A stretch of DNA of 64,000 nt, taken from positions 146,109-210,108 of the forward strand of contig NZ_JACJOU010000031.1 of the NCBI RefSeq assembly GCF_014695725.1. The letters are read 5' to 3'. Below the pieces are notes generated by a model. The model did no database searches. It was not told where the DNA came from and worked only from the letters and a program-made list of their open reading frames with translations. Every line of letters begins with the position of its first letter. Position 1 is the stretch's first letter. The stretch comes from Microcoleus sp. FACHB-672 (GTDB lineage: Bacteria; Cyanobacteriota; Cyanobacteriia; Cyanobacteriales; Oscillatoriaceae). This document shows, piece by piece, positions 18,402-27,891 of this stretch. A program made the position numbers and the translations under genes.

Positions 18402-19916
18402 ATGAACAGCAATACCAGCACAGGCTCAACAATCAAGCTGAATCAAGCATCCCTGTCTCGTTTACCTGGAAACGCTCGCGTACCCCAGTACGATCGCCGG
18501 CAAATTACTAATGGAATTGTGCATATTGGGGTTGGTGGATTTCATAAATCGCATCAAGCGCTCTATCTGGATGATTATTTCCATCAGAATCCGGGTAGTG
18601 ATTGGGGAATCTGTGGTGTTGGATTGCTGGACTATGACTATGACAGGCGTATGCGGGATGCGCTGCTGTCCCAAGATTGTTTGTATACCTTAGTTGAGCG
18701 CTCGCACTCAGGAGATCGCGCTCGAATCATCGGCTCAATCACTCGCTACCTGTTTGCACCAAACGATCGTCAAGCAGTTATTGAAGCATTAGCAGATCCC
18801 AAATGCCGAATTGTGACTCTAACGATCACTGAAAGCGGCTACTACTACATTGAAGGAAGTGGCGAATTTGATGTGAACCACCCAACGATTCAGCACGATT
18901 TGCAACATCCTGACCAACCCATCGGGACATACGGTTTTTTAACAGCCGCACTCGAAAAGCGACGTAAACAGGGGTTAGCACCCTTTACCGTACTGTCCTG
19001 CGACAATATCCAGGGCAATGGCAACACGGTGCGGAAAATGCTAACGACATTTGCCGAAATGCGCGATCCAGAGTTAGGACGTTGGATTGCTGAACACGTT
19101 GCGTTTCCCAACTGCATGGTTGATCGCATTACTCCGATGACAACCCCAGCAGATATCAAAATGGTAGCGGAACAGTTTGGTATTGATGATGCATTTCCAG
19201 GCGTCGCAGAGCCTTTCATTCAGTGGGTAATCGAAGATACTTTTTGCGCCGGCAGACCCGATTGGGAATCCGTTGGCGTACAGATGACTAGCGATGTTCA
19301 TCCCTACGAGATGATGAAAATTCGGCTGCTCAACGCCAGCCATATGTTGATTGGCTATCTCGGCTCTCTGGCCGGTTATACCTACGTTTATGAAGTCATG
19401 GCAGACCCGTTATTCCGGCAAGCAGTCGCTAGCCTGATGGACGAGGTGACACCAACGCTCCAAGCTGTTCCTGGGATTGATTTAGACGAGTATAAAAAGA
19501 CTCTTATTGAACGGTTTTCCAATCCTAAAATTCGCGATCAGCTGCCGCGCCTGTGCCTGAATGGATCAGCCAAAATTCCTAAGTTTGTTTTAGGGTCGCT
19601 CCGCGATAAATTACAACTTGGAGGTGCGATTGATTACCTAAGTTTGACAATTGCTGCTTGGTGTCACTATCTCAATGGTTATGACGACCAGAACCGTCCT
19701 ATCCCCATTGATGACCCCTTAGCTGATATCCTCACTCAACAAGCCGGCTCAGGTAAAACAGATCCCAAACCCTTGCTCAGCATCTTTGAGATTTTTGGAG
19801 ATTTAGTACAGTCGCCACGTTTTGTCGAGACTGTTGCAGACAAGTTGCGTAGTTTACAGGAGTTTGGTGCTAAAAGAACGCTAGTCTCACATCTTGCACC
19901 AATACATAAAGACTAG
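18402..19916 (+). CDS. Mannitol dehydrogenase family oxidoreductase (copy 2)
   Basis: A 504-residue paralogue of the gene at 15970, clearly diverged. The glycine-rich nucleotide-binding motif is GIVHIGVGGFHKSHQALY and the catalytic set is KIRLLNASH. The N-terminal motif is closer to classical mannitol 2-dehydrogenase (GVGGFHxxH) than that of copy 1. It probably oxidises mannitol to fructose or D-arabitol to D-xylulose with NAD, feeding the xylulokinase at 23027. It follows a palindrome and a regulator vestige and probably has its own promoter. Confidence 0.88.
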   Translation: MNSNTSTGSTIKLNQASLSRLPGNARVPQYDRRQITNGIVHIGVGGFHKSHQALYLDDYFHQNPGSDWGICGVGLLDYDYDRRMRDALLSQDCLYTLVERSHSGDRARIIGSITRYLFAPNDRQAVIEALADPKCRIVTLTITESGYYYIEGSGEFDVNHPTIQHDLQHPDQPIGTYGFLTAALEKRRKQGLAPFTVLSCDNIQGNGNTVRKMLTTFAEMRDPELGRWIAEHVAFPNCMVDRITPMTTPADIKMVAEQFGIDDAFPGVAEPFIQWVIEDTFCAGRPDWESVGVQMTSDVHPYEMMKIRLLNASHMLIGYLGSLAGYTYVYEVMADPLFRQAVASLMDEVTPTLQAVPGIDLDEYKKTLIERFSNPKIRDQLPRLCLNGSAKIPKFVLGSLRDKLQLGGAIDYLSLTIAAWCHYLNGYDDQNRPIPIDDPLADILTQQAGSGKTDPKPLLSIFEIFGDLVQSPRFVETVADKLRSLQEFGAKRTLVSHLAPIHKD

Positions 19917-20063
19917 TACCACTTGTTACTAAAGATGGAAGAATGTTCACCAGATTTAAGCTACAATCTAAAAGTTAATCTTTATCTGATGTTCGATAAA
20001 AAACTTATCAAAAGCTAATTCGACTTGGCGTAAACTTAGTTCAACAAGAGGGAATCGATCGAT

Positions 20064-20525
20064 ATGGATGCTATTGAATTATTGGAAAAAGACCATGCTA
20101 CAATTCGCACTCTCTTCTCAGGCATTGAGAAGACTCAAGACTCTCAAGAATTAGAAGAGAATTTTACAAAGCTTGCCAAACTGCTAACACTTCATGCTCG
20201 GTCTGAAGAGTTAGTCCTCTACCCACAAGCAAGTACTTGTACGGGGACTGAAGACCTAATCGAGCATGGATGGAAAGATCACCATAAAGGAGATGAAATG
20301 ATTTTAGAAATCAAGTCTCTCGCTGCGGATCAATCGGAATTCAAGCAGAAAATTGGTGAGTTGCAAAAGTTTATGGAAAATCATCTGATCGAAGAAGAAA
20401 ACGAACTTTTCCCAAAAGTCCGGGAGTGTCTAAGTCCCGAACAAAGGCAGGAGTTAGCTTCTGAGTTAACTGAGACTAAAAGCGAACTTGTCGATAAAGT
20501 TGTGGATGAGCTGGAACATAGTTAG
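20064..20525 (+). CDS. Hemerythrin HHE-domain protein
   Basis: A 153-residue cytosolic four-helix bundle with the diiron ligand pattern of the HHE family: His in EKDHATI, HxxxE in LHARSEE, His in KDHHKGDE and HxxxE in NHLIEEENELFP. Such proteins bind O2, NO or peroxide or buffer iron. It is followed by a convergent rubredoxin gene, a pairing seen in oxidative-stress systems. The ATG at 20064 follows AAGAGGG, 14 bases upstream. Confidence 0.88.
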   Translation: MDAIELLEKDHATIRTLFSGIEKTQDSQELEENFTKLAKLLTLHARSEELVLYPQASTCTGTEDLIEHGWKDHHKGDEMILEIKSLAADQSEFKQKIGELQKFMENHLIEEENELFPKVRECLSPEQRQELASELTETKSELVDKVVDELEHS

Positions 20526-20606
20526 CCAAACAGCTTTGGAAATCAGCAAGTTAGAGCTCTGTACCCTTCAGAGCTAGAGAGCTTTTTGCGAAACTTATCA
20601 CCTTCA

Positions 20607-20765
20607 CTAACTAGGTTCAAAGTTGTCTTCTGTGACTCCGCACTGCGGACAGATCCAGTCATCAGGTAGATCTTCAAATGCAGTACCAGGTTCTAGTCCA
20701 GCATCTGGATCGCCTTTGGCTGGATCGTAGATATATCCGCAAACCTTACATGTATACTGCTGCAT
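20607..20765 (-). CDS. Rubredoxin
   Basis: A 52-residue protein, [19 protein letters not shown] at the start and [15 protein letters not shown] near the end, with two CxxCG knuckles (Cys 6, 9, 39, 42) that hold one iron. The length and the DPD, LP and DW landmarks are classical for small soluble rubredoxins. Stop codon at 20607-20609. It converges on the hemerythrin gene and may pass electrons to it or to another oxidoreductase; that link is inference. A soluble form like this is distinct from the longer membrane-anchored rubredoxin RubA of photosystem assembly. Confidence 0.93.
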   Translation of the reverse strand: MQQYTCKVCGYIYDPAKGDPDAGLEPGTAFEDLPDDWICPQCGVTEDNFEPS

Positions 20766-21281
20766 AATTCTCGCTGCTCCTAATTAAAACTTCAACTTTT
20801 AGCACTTCTAATATCATCCGGCTCACCCAAGCGACTTAGATCCGCATATTCGATTGTTGATCGCAATTTAGCGGTGTGTCGTTTTATCTATTCCAAAGCT
20901 CTTGAGTTCGACCTCATTCTGCTCGGCTGCTGACGCCTTCCACTCTAGTAAGCTAACAAAATGCTAGGGCTATTCCCTCTGTCACAAGGCAGAGGTTCTA
21001 CAGTAATATTCTGCCAATTGCTATGTTTTAATAAACAAGCTGTCTAAAATACGCTAGTAATATTCTGCCAATTGCTATGTTTTAATAAACAAGCTGTCTA
21101 AAATACGCTAGCTAATTTTCTCGATCGGTTATAATTAGAGTGGAGCTTTTCACGTTAATCTATCGACAACAATTAATAATCTCACATCTTGCACCAGTTT
21201 AAATATACTATCACTTAGTCTAGATCCAGGGTACCCACAAGGGGAAACCCTACACGATTAAAGTATGTGAGGACTAGCCTG
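20766..21281. other. Gene-free spacer with a tandem duplication
   Basis: About 515 bases between the rubredoxin start and the truncated kinase copy. Apart from the 54-base tandem duplication at 21003-21110 no gene, RNA or transposon end was recognised. It must hold the rubredoxin promoter. Confidence 0.6.
21003..21110. repeat. Perfect 54-base tandem duplication
   Basis: Bases 21003-21056 and 21057-21110 are identical (GTAATATTCTGCCAATTGCT ... AAATACGCTA). Exact identity means a recent event or an assembly duplication. It is non-coding. Confidence 0.95.
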
Positions 21282-21526
21282 ATGCTGCTTGGCATTGATT
21301 TAGGAACAGGCTCTGCTAAGGCATTGCTCCTAGCGACAGAGGGAACGGCAATAGGTGAGGCGTCAAGCTCCTATCCTGTTCATGCACCTCACCCCGGATG
21401 GGCTGAGTCGGAGCCAAGGGATTGGTGGTTAGCTGTTGGCGAGGCGGTTAGGAAGGCGGTGGGAAATTACACTGATCAAGTACAGGCGATCGCACTTTCA
21501 GGGCAAATGCATGGTGTTGTCCTAGC
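21282..21526 (+). pseudogene. Truncated 5' copy of the xylulokinase gene
   Basis: The first 80 or so codons (MLLGIDLGTGSAKALLLA to SGQMHGVVLA) closely repeat the intact gene at 23027, and the similarity also covers about 25 bases upstream. It then ends abruptly at GTTGTCCTAGC, where the APC transporter gene runs in from the opposite strand. The catalytic and C-terminal FGGY regions are absent, so it cannot make a kinase. It looks like the stump of an older kinase gene or of a partial duplication. Confidence 0.85.
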
Positions 21527-22832
21527 GCTTGCTCACGGCATTGCGGAGCAAAATCAGAAGCATTCCTATACCTGTAAACCCTAACGCCAAAATGTGACTT
21601 TCCCGAGAGGCGAAAGCAACGAGAACTAGGTTGGAGATTAGCGCTAAAGCCGGAATCAGATAAGGAACCTGAAAGCCATCGGCTCGGGGTTCTCGGCGTT
21701 TAATGACTAGCAGTGAGATGTTGACCAGACAGAACATTGCAAGAATCAAGGTTGCGGTTGTTCCAGCTAGGAATTGAAGCGTACCTGAAAGCGCGAGAAA
21801 GATAGCTAGCGGCAGAATGATAAGCAGCGTTCGATAGGGAGTTGCTCGCCGTGGATGTAATTTTCCTAACCAAGCTGGAAGCAGCCCTTCTCTGGACATG
21901 CCGAAGAGCAATCGCGATGCTGTGACAAAATTCAGCAAAGCAGTATTTAGAACGGCGAACAGGGCGATGAGTGAAAAGACAACGGCTGGAAAATTTGGCT
22001 GCGATCGTCGAACCACATCGAGAAGAGGAGCGCTTGAGGCGGAAAGCTCAGCCGGACTTAGTACGTTAGTGGCAAGCCAGGAGACGAGAACATAAACGAC
22101 ACCCGCAATTCCAAGGGCAAACAAGATGGCTTTCGGAACGTTGCGCTCAGGATTTTTCACTTCCTCCGCAACATTCACAATATCCTCAAAGCCAATGAAG
22201 GCGTAAAAGGCGAGTGCCGCTCCCTGCATGATCGCCGTCCAACCAATGGCTGGCATGTTGGGTCCGGGACTTGCAGGAGGATTACCCGTGCCTGCTCCAC
22301 CCCCGATTATAAAAAGAGTCGAGACTAGGATAACGATGACAAGACCCGAAACTTCTAGAGCCGTGCAAAAAATATTCAGGGCTGAGGACTCCTGCATTCC
22401 CCTAAAATTGACAAATGCAAGAGCTGAAAAGAGAGCGAGGATAATCAACCAAGCTGGAATGCCTGGAGCAAAAGCGTTTAGATAGCCGGCAAACGCTTTT
22501 GAAAGAGTCGCCATCGAAACAAGGCAGGTACAAAACATCAACCAGCCTACAAGAATTGAGAGCCAATCCGTGCGAAACGCTCTGTGGATGAAAGTGGCGA
22601 CTCCTCCGCTTTGGGGAACTCGACTGCCGAGTTCGGCATAACTTAAAGCTGTGAGTGCCGCAACAGTCATTGCTGTCAGGAAAGAAACCCAAACCAAAGA
22701 GCCGGAAAGTCCCGCAATTTTTCCGATCACTGCATAAATTCCGGCACCGAGAATATCACCAACCCCGTAAATCACCAGGGTAGGCAATCCAAACACTCGC
22801 TTCAGTGAATCCGCTTCCGCATTCGGTTCCAT
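21522..22832 (-). CDS. APC-family amino acid permease
   Basis: A 436-residue inner-membrane transporter with about 12 hydrophobic segments. The first helix has the APC unwound motif GDILGAGIYAVIG. Further on are YAELGSRVPQSGG, FYAFIGFEDIVNVAEEVKNP and SRLLFGMSREGLLP, all typical of the amino acid/polyamine/organocation superfamily. The substrate cannot be told. Its TAG stop (21522-21524) lies inside the duplicated xylulokinase sequence, so the C-terminal end may have been set by the rearrangement. It is flanked by two xylulokinase 5' ends. Confidence 0.88.
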   Translation of the reverse strand: MEPNAEADSLKRVFGLPTLVIYGVGDILGAGIYAVIGKIAGLSGSLVWVSFLTAMTVAALTALSYAELGSRVPQSGGVATFIHRAFRTDWLSILVGWLMFCTCLVSMATLSKAFAGYLNAFAPGIPAWLIILALFSALAFVNFRGMQESSALNIFCTALEVSGLVIVILVSTLFIIGGGAGTGNPPASPGPNMPAIGWTAIMQGAALAFYAFIGFEDIVNVAEEVKNPERNVPKAILFALGIAGVVYVLVSWLATNVLSPAELSASSAPLLDVVRRSQPNFPAVVFSLIALFAVLNTALLNFVTASRLLFGMSREGLLPAWLGKLHPRRATPYRTLLIILPLAIFLALSGTLQFLAGTTATLILAMFCLVNISLLVIKRREPRADGFQVPYLIPALALISNLVLVAFASRESHILALGFTGIGMLLILLRNAVSKR

Positions 22833-23026
22833 AGCATTTCTCTTGTCCTTTTATTCTCCCAATCGTGTCATCTTTCTGCTCGTCAGTATAGAGGGTGGAA
22901 GCGCGATCGCACTTGCGCGGCACGAATTATGTAGAAGTCTCACGCTCTCCGCGTCCGGAGCGTCCCCGTATCAATCATCTGTAGCAAACTTAAGGAGAAA
23001 GGATAAAGTATTTGAGGAATAACCTA

Positions 23027-24469
23027 ATGCTGCTTGGAATAGATTTAGGAACAGGCTCTGCTAAGGCATTGCTCCTAGCGACAGACGGAACCACTATAGG
23101 TGAAGCATCAAACTCCTATCCTGTTCATGCACCCCACCCTGGATGGGCTGAGTCTGAGCCAGGGGATTGGTGGTTAGCGGTTGGCGAGGCTGTGAGTAAG
23201 GCAGTGGGAAATCACGCTGACCAAGTACAGGCGATCGCACTTTCAGGACAGATGCATGGTGTTGTCCTAGCTTCGGAGTCCGGTCAGCCTCTGCGCCCTG
23301 CTATCCTCTGGGCAGATACTCGCTCTAGTGCCACGCTTCGCGCTTATCATTCGCTCGATGCAGCTATTCTAGAGCGATTGGGCAACCCGATTACGGCTGG
23401 AATGGCCGGCCCCACTTTGTTGTGGCTGCGAGAACACGAGGCTACTGTCTACACCGAAGCGCGTTGGGCACTCCAGCCAAAAGATTGGCTGCGGTTACGG
23501 ATGACTGGAGAAGTTGCAACTGAACCATCTGATGCTAGTGGTACTTTGCTTTACGATGTTGTGTCGGACGACTGGGCAGGGGAAGCCATCTCAGCCCTGA
23601 ATCTACGTTGTGATTGGTTACCAAAAATTATCCCCTCTAGTGCGATCGCCGGCTACCTGACGGCTGATGCTTCAGAGCATCTTGGCTTAAGAGTTGGCTT
23701 ACCTGTTATCGCCGGTGCTGCGGATACGGCAGCGGCGGCACTTGGTAACGGACTACTAGAGCCTGGTTCGGTTCAACTAACCATTGGCACCGGCGCTCAA
23801 ATCATTACTCCTCGATCGCAACCCATTATCGATCCTCAGGGTCGTACACATCTCTATCGAACCGCCCTACCTAACCAGTGGTACACCCTTGCAGCCATGC
23901 AAAATGCGGGGTTAGCGCTTGAGTGGGTGCGAGGTATCCTCGGCTTGAGCTGGGAGCAAGTTTATGCTAAAGCCTTTACTGTTCCCCCAGGATGTGAAGG
24001 GTTGACATTTTTGCCATACCTCACAGGTGAGCGAACTCCACACCTTGACCCATATATACGCGGGGCATGGGTAGGGCTTGGACTTCATCACACACAGGCG
24101 CACCTGATGCGGGCAGCTTTAGAGGGAGTTGCTTTTGCCTTGCGACAAGGTTTTGAGGCACTTGAGGCAACAGGTTTTAAAGCGACAGAACTGCGTTTAG
24201 CCGGCGGTGGAACGGCAGAAATGCCTTGGAAACAATTACTGACTGATGTATTGAGAATACCCCTCTATGCAACTACCGTCGCTGCTGCTTCCGCGCGGGG
24301 TGCAGCTCTCCTGGCAGGTATCGGAATTGGTGTATACGCAGATGCTAATGACACGAGCAAACTGGCAGCCACACCAACGCTTGCTGCAACTCCCCAATCA
24401 GTTGATTCAGTCTTAGAAGAGGCTTGGATGCGATATCAAGGACTTTATCCACGGCTTAAAAAAATCTGA
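23027..24469 (+). CDS. xylB: Xylulokinase (FGGY carbohydrate kinase)
   Basis: Phosphorylates D-xylulose (or a related pentulose) with ATP. The N-terminal FGGY domain starts GIDLGTGSAKALLLA and has HPGWAESEP and SGQMHGVVL. The C-terminal domain has TIGTGAQI, LTGERTPHLDP and LRLAGGGTAEMPWKQLL. The ATG at 23027 has GAGGA nine bases upstream and is preferred to the TTG at 23012, giving 480 residues, the normal size. Together with the mannitol/arabitol dehydrogenases it fits a polyol-to-xylulose-5-phosphate route, as in the mtl and dal operons of other bacteria. Confidence 0.9.
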   Translation: MLLGIDLGTGSAKALLLATDGTTIGEASNSYPVHAPHPGWAESEPGDWWLAVGEAVSKAVGNHADQVQAIALSGQMHGVVLASESGQPLRPAILWADTRSSATLRAYHSLDAAILERLGNPITAGMAGPTLLWLREHEATVYTEARWALQPKDWLRLRMTGEVATEPSDASGTLLYDVVSDDWAGEAISALNLRCDWLPKIIPSSAIAGYLTADASEHLGLRVGLPVIAGAADTAAAALGNGLLEPGSVQLTIGTGAQIITPRSQPIIDPQGRTHLYRTALPNQWYTLAAMQNAGLALEWVRGILGLSWEQVYAKAFTVPPGCEGLTFLPYLTGERTPHLDPYIRGAWVGLGLHHTQAHLMRAALEGVAFALRQGFEALEATGFKATELRLAGGGTAEMPWKQLLTDVLRIPLYATTVAAASARGAALLAGIGIGVYADANDTSKLAATPTLAATPQSVDSVLEEAWMRYQGLYPRLKKI

Positions 24470-24640
24470 TAAAAGTTATGCCTCACGGGAGAAGAACTAG
24501 AAGGTATCTATAAATTAATTAGAGCAATTCTCGAAACTATGAGGTACATTAGCAACAATGAGCAAACCTGTTACCAATATTTTTTTGATTCACATTAAGT
24601 ATTGCGTTAACGATGCCATCGATTAAATCTTTTTTCCTGG

Positions 24641-25408
24641 TTAAACAGCAGATTGTCCACCATCTATGACAATTTCAGATCCTGTAACAAACTTGGATTC
24701 ATCTGAAGCGAGATAAAGAATTGCATAAGCAACATCATCAGGTTGACCCCAAACTTTGAGGGGAATGTCTTTTACAACCTGATTCATCCGTTCCTCCCGT
24801 TCTTCGCCACTAAGAAATGGCTCCCACAAAGGTGTTAAAATTGCTCCAGGCAGAATAGAATTGCAGCGAATTTTATAGCCTTGCTGGGCACAATACAGGG
24901 CGATAGATTTAGAGAACTGCTGAACACCGGCTTTACTCGCCCCATAAGCCGTGGCAAAGGGAGTCCCGATGATGCCGGCATAGGAGGAGACATTCACAAT
25001 TGAACCGCCTCCATTTTCTTTCATCACAGGAATCGCGTATTTACATCCCAGAAACACGCCTTCCATATTCACACTCATTACCTGACGCCAAGTCTCCAAA
25101 GTTGTGGTTTCTGGATTTTGTGGAGCTGTCATGCCGGTGACTCCCGCACAATTCACCAAAATATCCAACTTTCCAAACTCAGTGATCGTTTGAGAAATCA
25201 CCGATTCCCAAAGGTTTTCATCCGTTACATTATGCCAGAGAAAAATTGTGCCGGCATTTTCCTCAAGCGCTTTACCCTCGCTCTCATTCATATCTGTTAT
25301 GACAACTTGAGCGCCTTCACGTACAAGCATTTGAACAGTCGCTTTACCAATTCCTGAAGCGCCTCCCGTTACGAGAGCAACTTTTCCTTTAACCCGTCCC
25401 GTCATCAA
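24641..25408 (-). CDS. Short-chain dehydrogenase/reductase (SDR)
   Basis: Classical SDR of 255 residues with the Rossmann motif TGGASGIGKAT, the NCAG motif and the catalytic triad Ser (NVSSYAG), Tyr and Lys (YGASK). The acid after strand 2 (VITDMNE) favours NAD(H) over NADP(H). The C-terminus (DESKFVTGSEIVIDGG) is typical of glucose/sorbitol/3-oxoacyl-type reductases. It converges on the xylulokinase gene, so it could act on a polyol or sugar in the same route, but the substrate cannot be deduced. Confidence 0.88.
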   Translation of the reverse strand: MMTGRVKGKVALVTGGASGIGKATVQMLVREGAQVVITDMNESEGKALEENAGTIFLWHNVTDENLWESVISQTITEFGKLDILVNCAGVTGMTAPQNPETTTLETWRQVMSVNMEGVFLGCKYAIPVMKENGGGSIVNVSSYAGIIGTPFATAYGASKAGVQQFSKSIALYCAQQGYKIRCNSILPGAILTPLWEPFLSGEEREERMNQVVKDIPLKVWGQPDDVAYAILYLASDESKFVTGSEIVIDGGQSAV

Positions 25409-25529
25409 TTTATCCTTCTCTACTTTCTATTTTCTTTCAAAATAGAGACGTTAGCGCAGCGTGTCCCTATAGAGAATATGTGCAAAACCGGAATATTTCC
25501 CTGAAAAATTACCAAATAGCACTAAGCAA

Positions 25530-26438
25530 CTAACCGACTCTTCCGCGTATATCTGCTAGCTTTAAATTAATAACAGATAATCCCAAGATCAATAAAAACA
25601 GCACTAAACCAATTGTACAAGCGTAGCTCATTTCTAATTCACGAAAAGCCTTTTCATAAAGATAATAGACAATAGTTTTAGAACTGCTTCGCGGCCCTCC
25701 TTGAGTCATAATATAGACTTCTTCAAACACTTTGGTTGCAGAAATTGCTGAAATTACCGCTACCAATAATAAATAAGGTTTCATTAAAGGAACGGTGATA
25801 TCCCAGTGCTTGCGAATGCCATCTGAACCATCAATCGCACCGGCTTCATACAGCTCAGCAGGAATCGCTTGCAAGCCGGCTAAATAAATGACCATGTAAT
25901 ATCCCAAACCCTTCCAAATCGTAACCGCCATGACGCTAAAAAGGGCGAATTTGGGGCTAGTCAGCCAGGGAATTCCCTCACCGGCACGCACCAAACCAAG
26001 TATTTGCAGCAGTTGATTCAGCAAGCCGGTTTCTGCATAAAGCCACTTCCAAGCAATGCCGGCAACCACCATTGAAATCACCACTGGCGTATAATAAGCC
26101 GCCCGAAACCAAGCGATTCCGCGCAGTTTTTGATTAACCAAAATCGCAAGCCCTAGAGGTGCCGCAACCAAAATCGGCACGACACAAATCAGATAAAGTA
26201 GAGTATTCCAAAGCGTTTGTAAAAAAATCGGATCAGTGAATAATTTCTGGAAATTAGCTAACCCCACCCACTGCGGTGCTTCAGTTAAATCATATTCAAA
26301 GCGGGTGAAACTCAAGTAAAAAGCTTGAAATGCCGGCCAAAAAACAGTCAGCCCCAGCAACAACAGGGCGGGCAGCAAAAATAGATAAGGCGTGAGGCGC
26401 TGCCAGTTAATACTAGAGTTTAAGGATTTTAGATTCAT
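25530..26438 (-). CDS. Sugar ABC transporter permease (MalF/UgpA type)
   Basis: A 302-residue inner-membrane permease with six predicted helices and the EAA loop EAGAIDGSDGIRKHWDITVP, which docks the ATPase. It belongs to the carbohydrate uptake family 1. No binding protein, partner permease or ATPase is adjacent; the flanking genes are an SDR and signalling genes. It is either an orphan subunit working with components elsewhere or what remains of an operon. The position next to polyol genes suggests sugar or polyol uptake. Confidence 0.88.
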   Translation of the reverse strand: MNLKSLNSSINWQRLTPYLFLLPALLLLGLTVFWPAFQAFYLSFTRFEYDLTEAPQWVGLANFQKLFTDPIFLQTLWNTLLYLICVVPILVAAPLGLAILVNQKLRGIAWFRAAYYTPVVISMVVAGIAWKWLYAETGLLNQLLQILGLVRAGEGIPWLTSPKFALFSVMAVTIWKGLGYYMVIYLAGLQAIPAELYEAGAIDGSDGIRKHWDITVPLMKPYLLLVAVISAISATKVFEEVYIMTQGGPRSSSKTIVYYLYEKAFRELEMSYACTIGLVLFLLILGLSVINLKLADIRGRVG

Positions 26439-26620
26439 TTTTTATTGGGGGACTGGAGGCGACAGGCTAGAAACTTCCAATCCCTAATTTTACGTTGGCG
26501 GAGCATATATGGGCATTTCCTGTGATCTTAAATTATGATTTAGACTGCGATTTTACAGGAAATTAACACCCTAAAAAAAGAAAAACACAAGAAAATAAGA
26601 GAAGTTAAAATCGGCAGCCT

Positions 26621-27709
26621 TCAACAGGGAAGCATCACAAAAACTGTGGTTTCTTGGTTAGGGACACTCTCAATATTTAATTGACCTCCGTGTAATTCTG
26701 CTAAGCGTTTAGAGAGGCTTAGCCCTAACCCCGTGCCTTGCTGTTCATATATCTTACGCTCAAATTGCATATAAGCTCCCACCTCAGCAATTTGTTCCGC
26801 TGTCATGCCTCGTCCCTGATTCGTAACAGACAGAATAAACTGGTTATTTTCTATACGGCTAGTAAGGTTAACCGGCGTGCCACTATCAGAAAATTTAAAA
26901 GCGTTGTCCACCAGTTCTTCAACGAGCTTCATGAGCCGCTCAGATGAAATATTCGCTCTGACTTCTTGAAGCTCTAAGTGCAGATCCTCTGCGCGACAGA
27001 CTTGTTTTGCGTGTGATACAGCAGCATTTTTAATGATGCTTTTGCCAAAGCTTGTCTCCTTGCTTCGCAGTTCTTTCACCCGCTCTGGATCAGTGGCCAT
27101 TAGCTCTAGTTCGGCATAAAGCAAAAAATTTTGAGTGAGCCGGTATAACCGTTTTCCAGACAGATGGATATGCTCTAACATTTCCCGAACTTCTGCTGGT
27201 TCAAAAGAATTGAAATCCTCAAGAAGAAGTTCTGAAAAAGCGAGAATTCCATTGAGAGGAGTCCGCAGTTCGTGTGGCAACGACAGGATAATACTACTGC
27301 GTAATTTTTCGAGCTTTTGGGCTTGTTGGCGCTCAATCGCTGCTTGCTTTTCGAGCCGAGTGCTGATCGTTCTCAGCAGTTCTTTAATGGTACAAGGCTT
27401 GGGTATATAATCGTCTGCGCCTAGTTCCATTCCCTTTCGAGTCTGTGCTTTGTCAGCAAAAGCAGTCAGGAAAATGAAGGGAATTGTTGCTGTCAGCGGA
27501 TCTTTACGCAATGCTTCTAGTACGGCATAACCATCGATTTCTGGCATCATTACGTCGCACAAAATTAAATCCGGCAAATGTTCAGCAGCCAGTTGAAGGC
27601 CAATTTTGCCGTTTTCCGCTCCGATTGCTTTGAAATTTTCCGCCTCAAGCAATTCTCTAATGTTCTCGCGGATTTCACTCTCGTCTTCTATGATTAAAAT
27701 CTTAGTCAT
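26621..27709 (-). CDS. REC-histidine kinase hybrid
   Basis: A 362-residue soluble signalling protein. Residues 1-120 are a receiver domain (IIEDE, phospho-acceptor Asp 52 in LCDVMMPEIDG, Lys in PKPCT). A coiled coil leads to a dimerisation/phospho-acceptor helix with His in SLPHELRTPLNG, then a HATPase with EELVDNAFKFS, NQGRGM and GTGLGLSL. Having the receiver in front of the kinase is common in cyanobacteria. It is the last gene of a five-gene run transcribed leftwards from 37283, separated from the previous gene by 182 bases. Confidence 0.9.
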   Translation of the reverse strand: MTKILIIEDESEIRENIRELLEAENFKAIGAENGKIGLQLAAEHLPDLILCDVMMPEIDGYAVLEALRKDPLTATIPFIFLTAFADKAQTRKGMELGADDYIPKPCTIKELLRTISTRLEKQAAIERQQAQKLEKLRSSIILSLPHELRTPLNGILAFSELLLEDFNSFEPAEVREMLEHIHLSGKRLYRLTQNFLLYAELELMATDPERVKELRSKETSFGKSIIKNAAVSHAKQVCRAEDLHLELQEVRANISSERLMKLVEELVDNAFKFSDSGTPVNLTSRIENNQFILSVTNQGRGMTAEQIAEVGAYMQFERKIYEQQGTGLGLSLSKRLAELHGGQLNIESVPNQETTVFVMLPC

Positions 27710-27891
27710 TTGTCAGCTATCATTTGTCAGTTGGCAGGGTCGTAACCAAAGGGCAATCAATCTCTGAATCTGTCTTTTAAGTTATCCTATGATCAGTTTT
27801 TCCGATATCATGAGCCGGCGCTGATTGCAAGTTGTCAGTTTGAAAAGTTTTACCATTAATCATCCCCTCATTCCTCATTACACACCATCCT

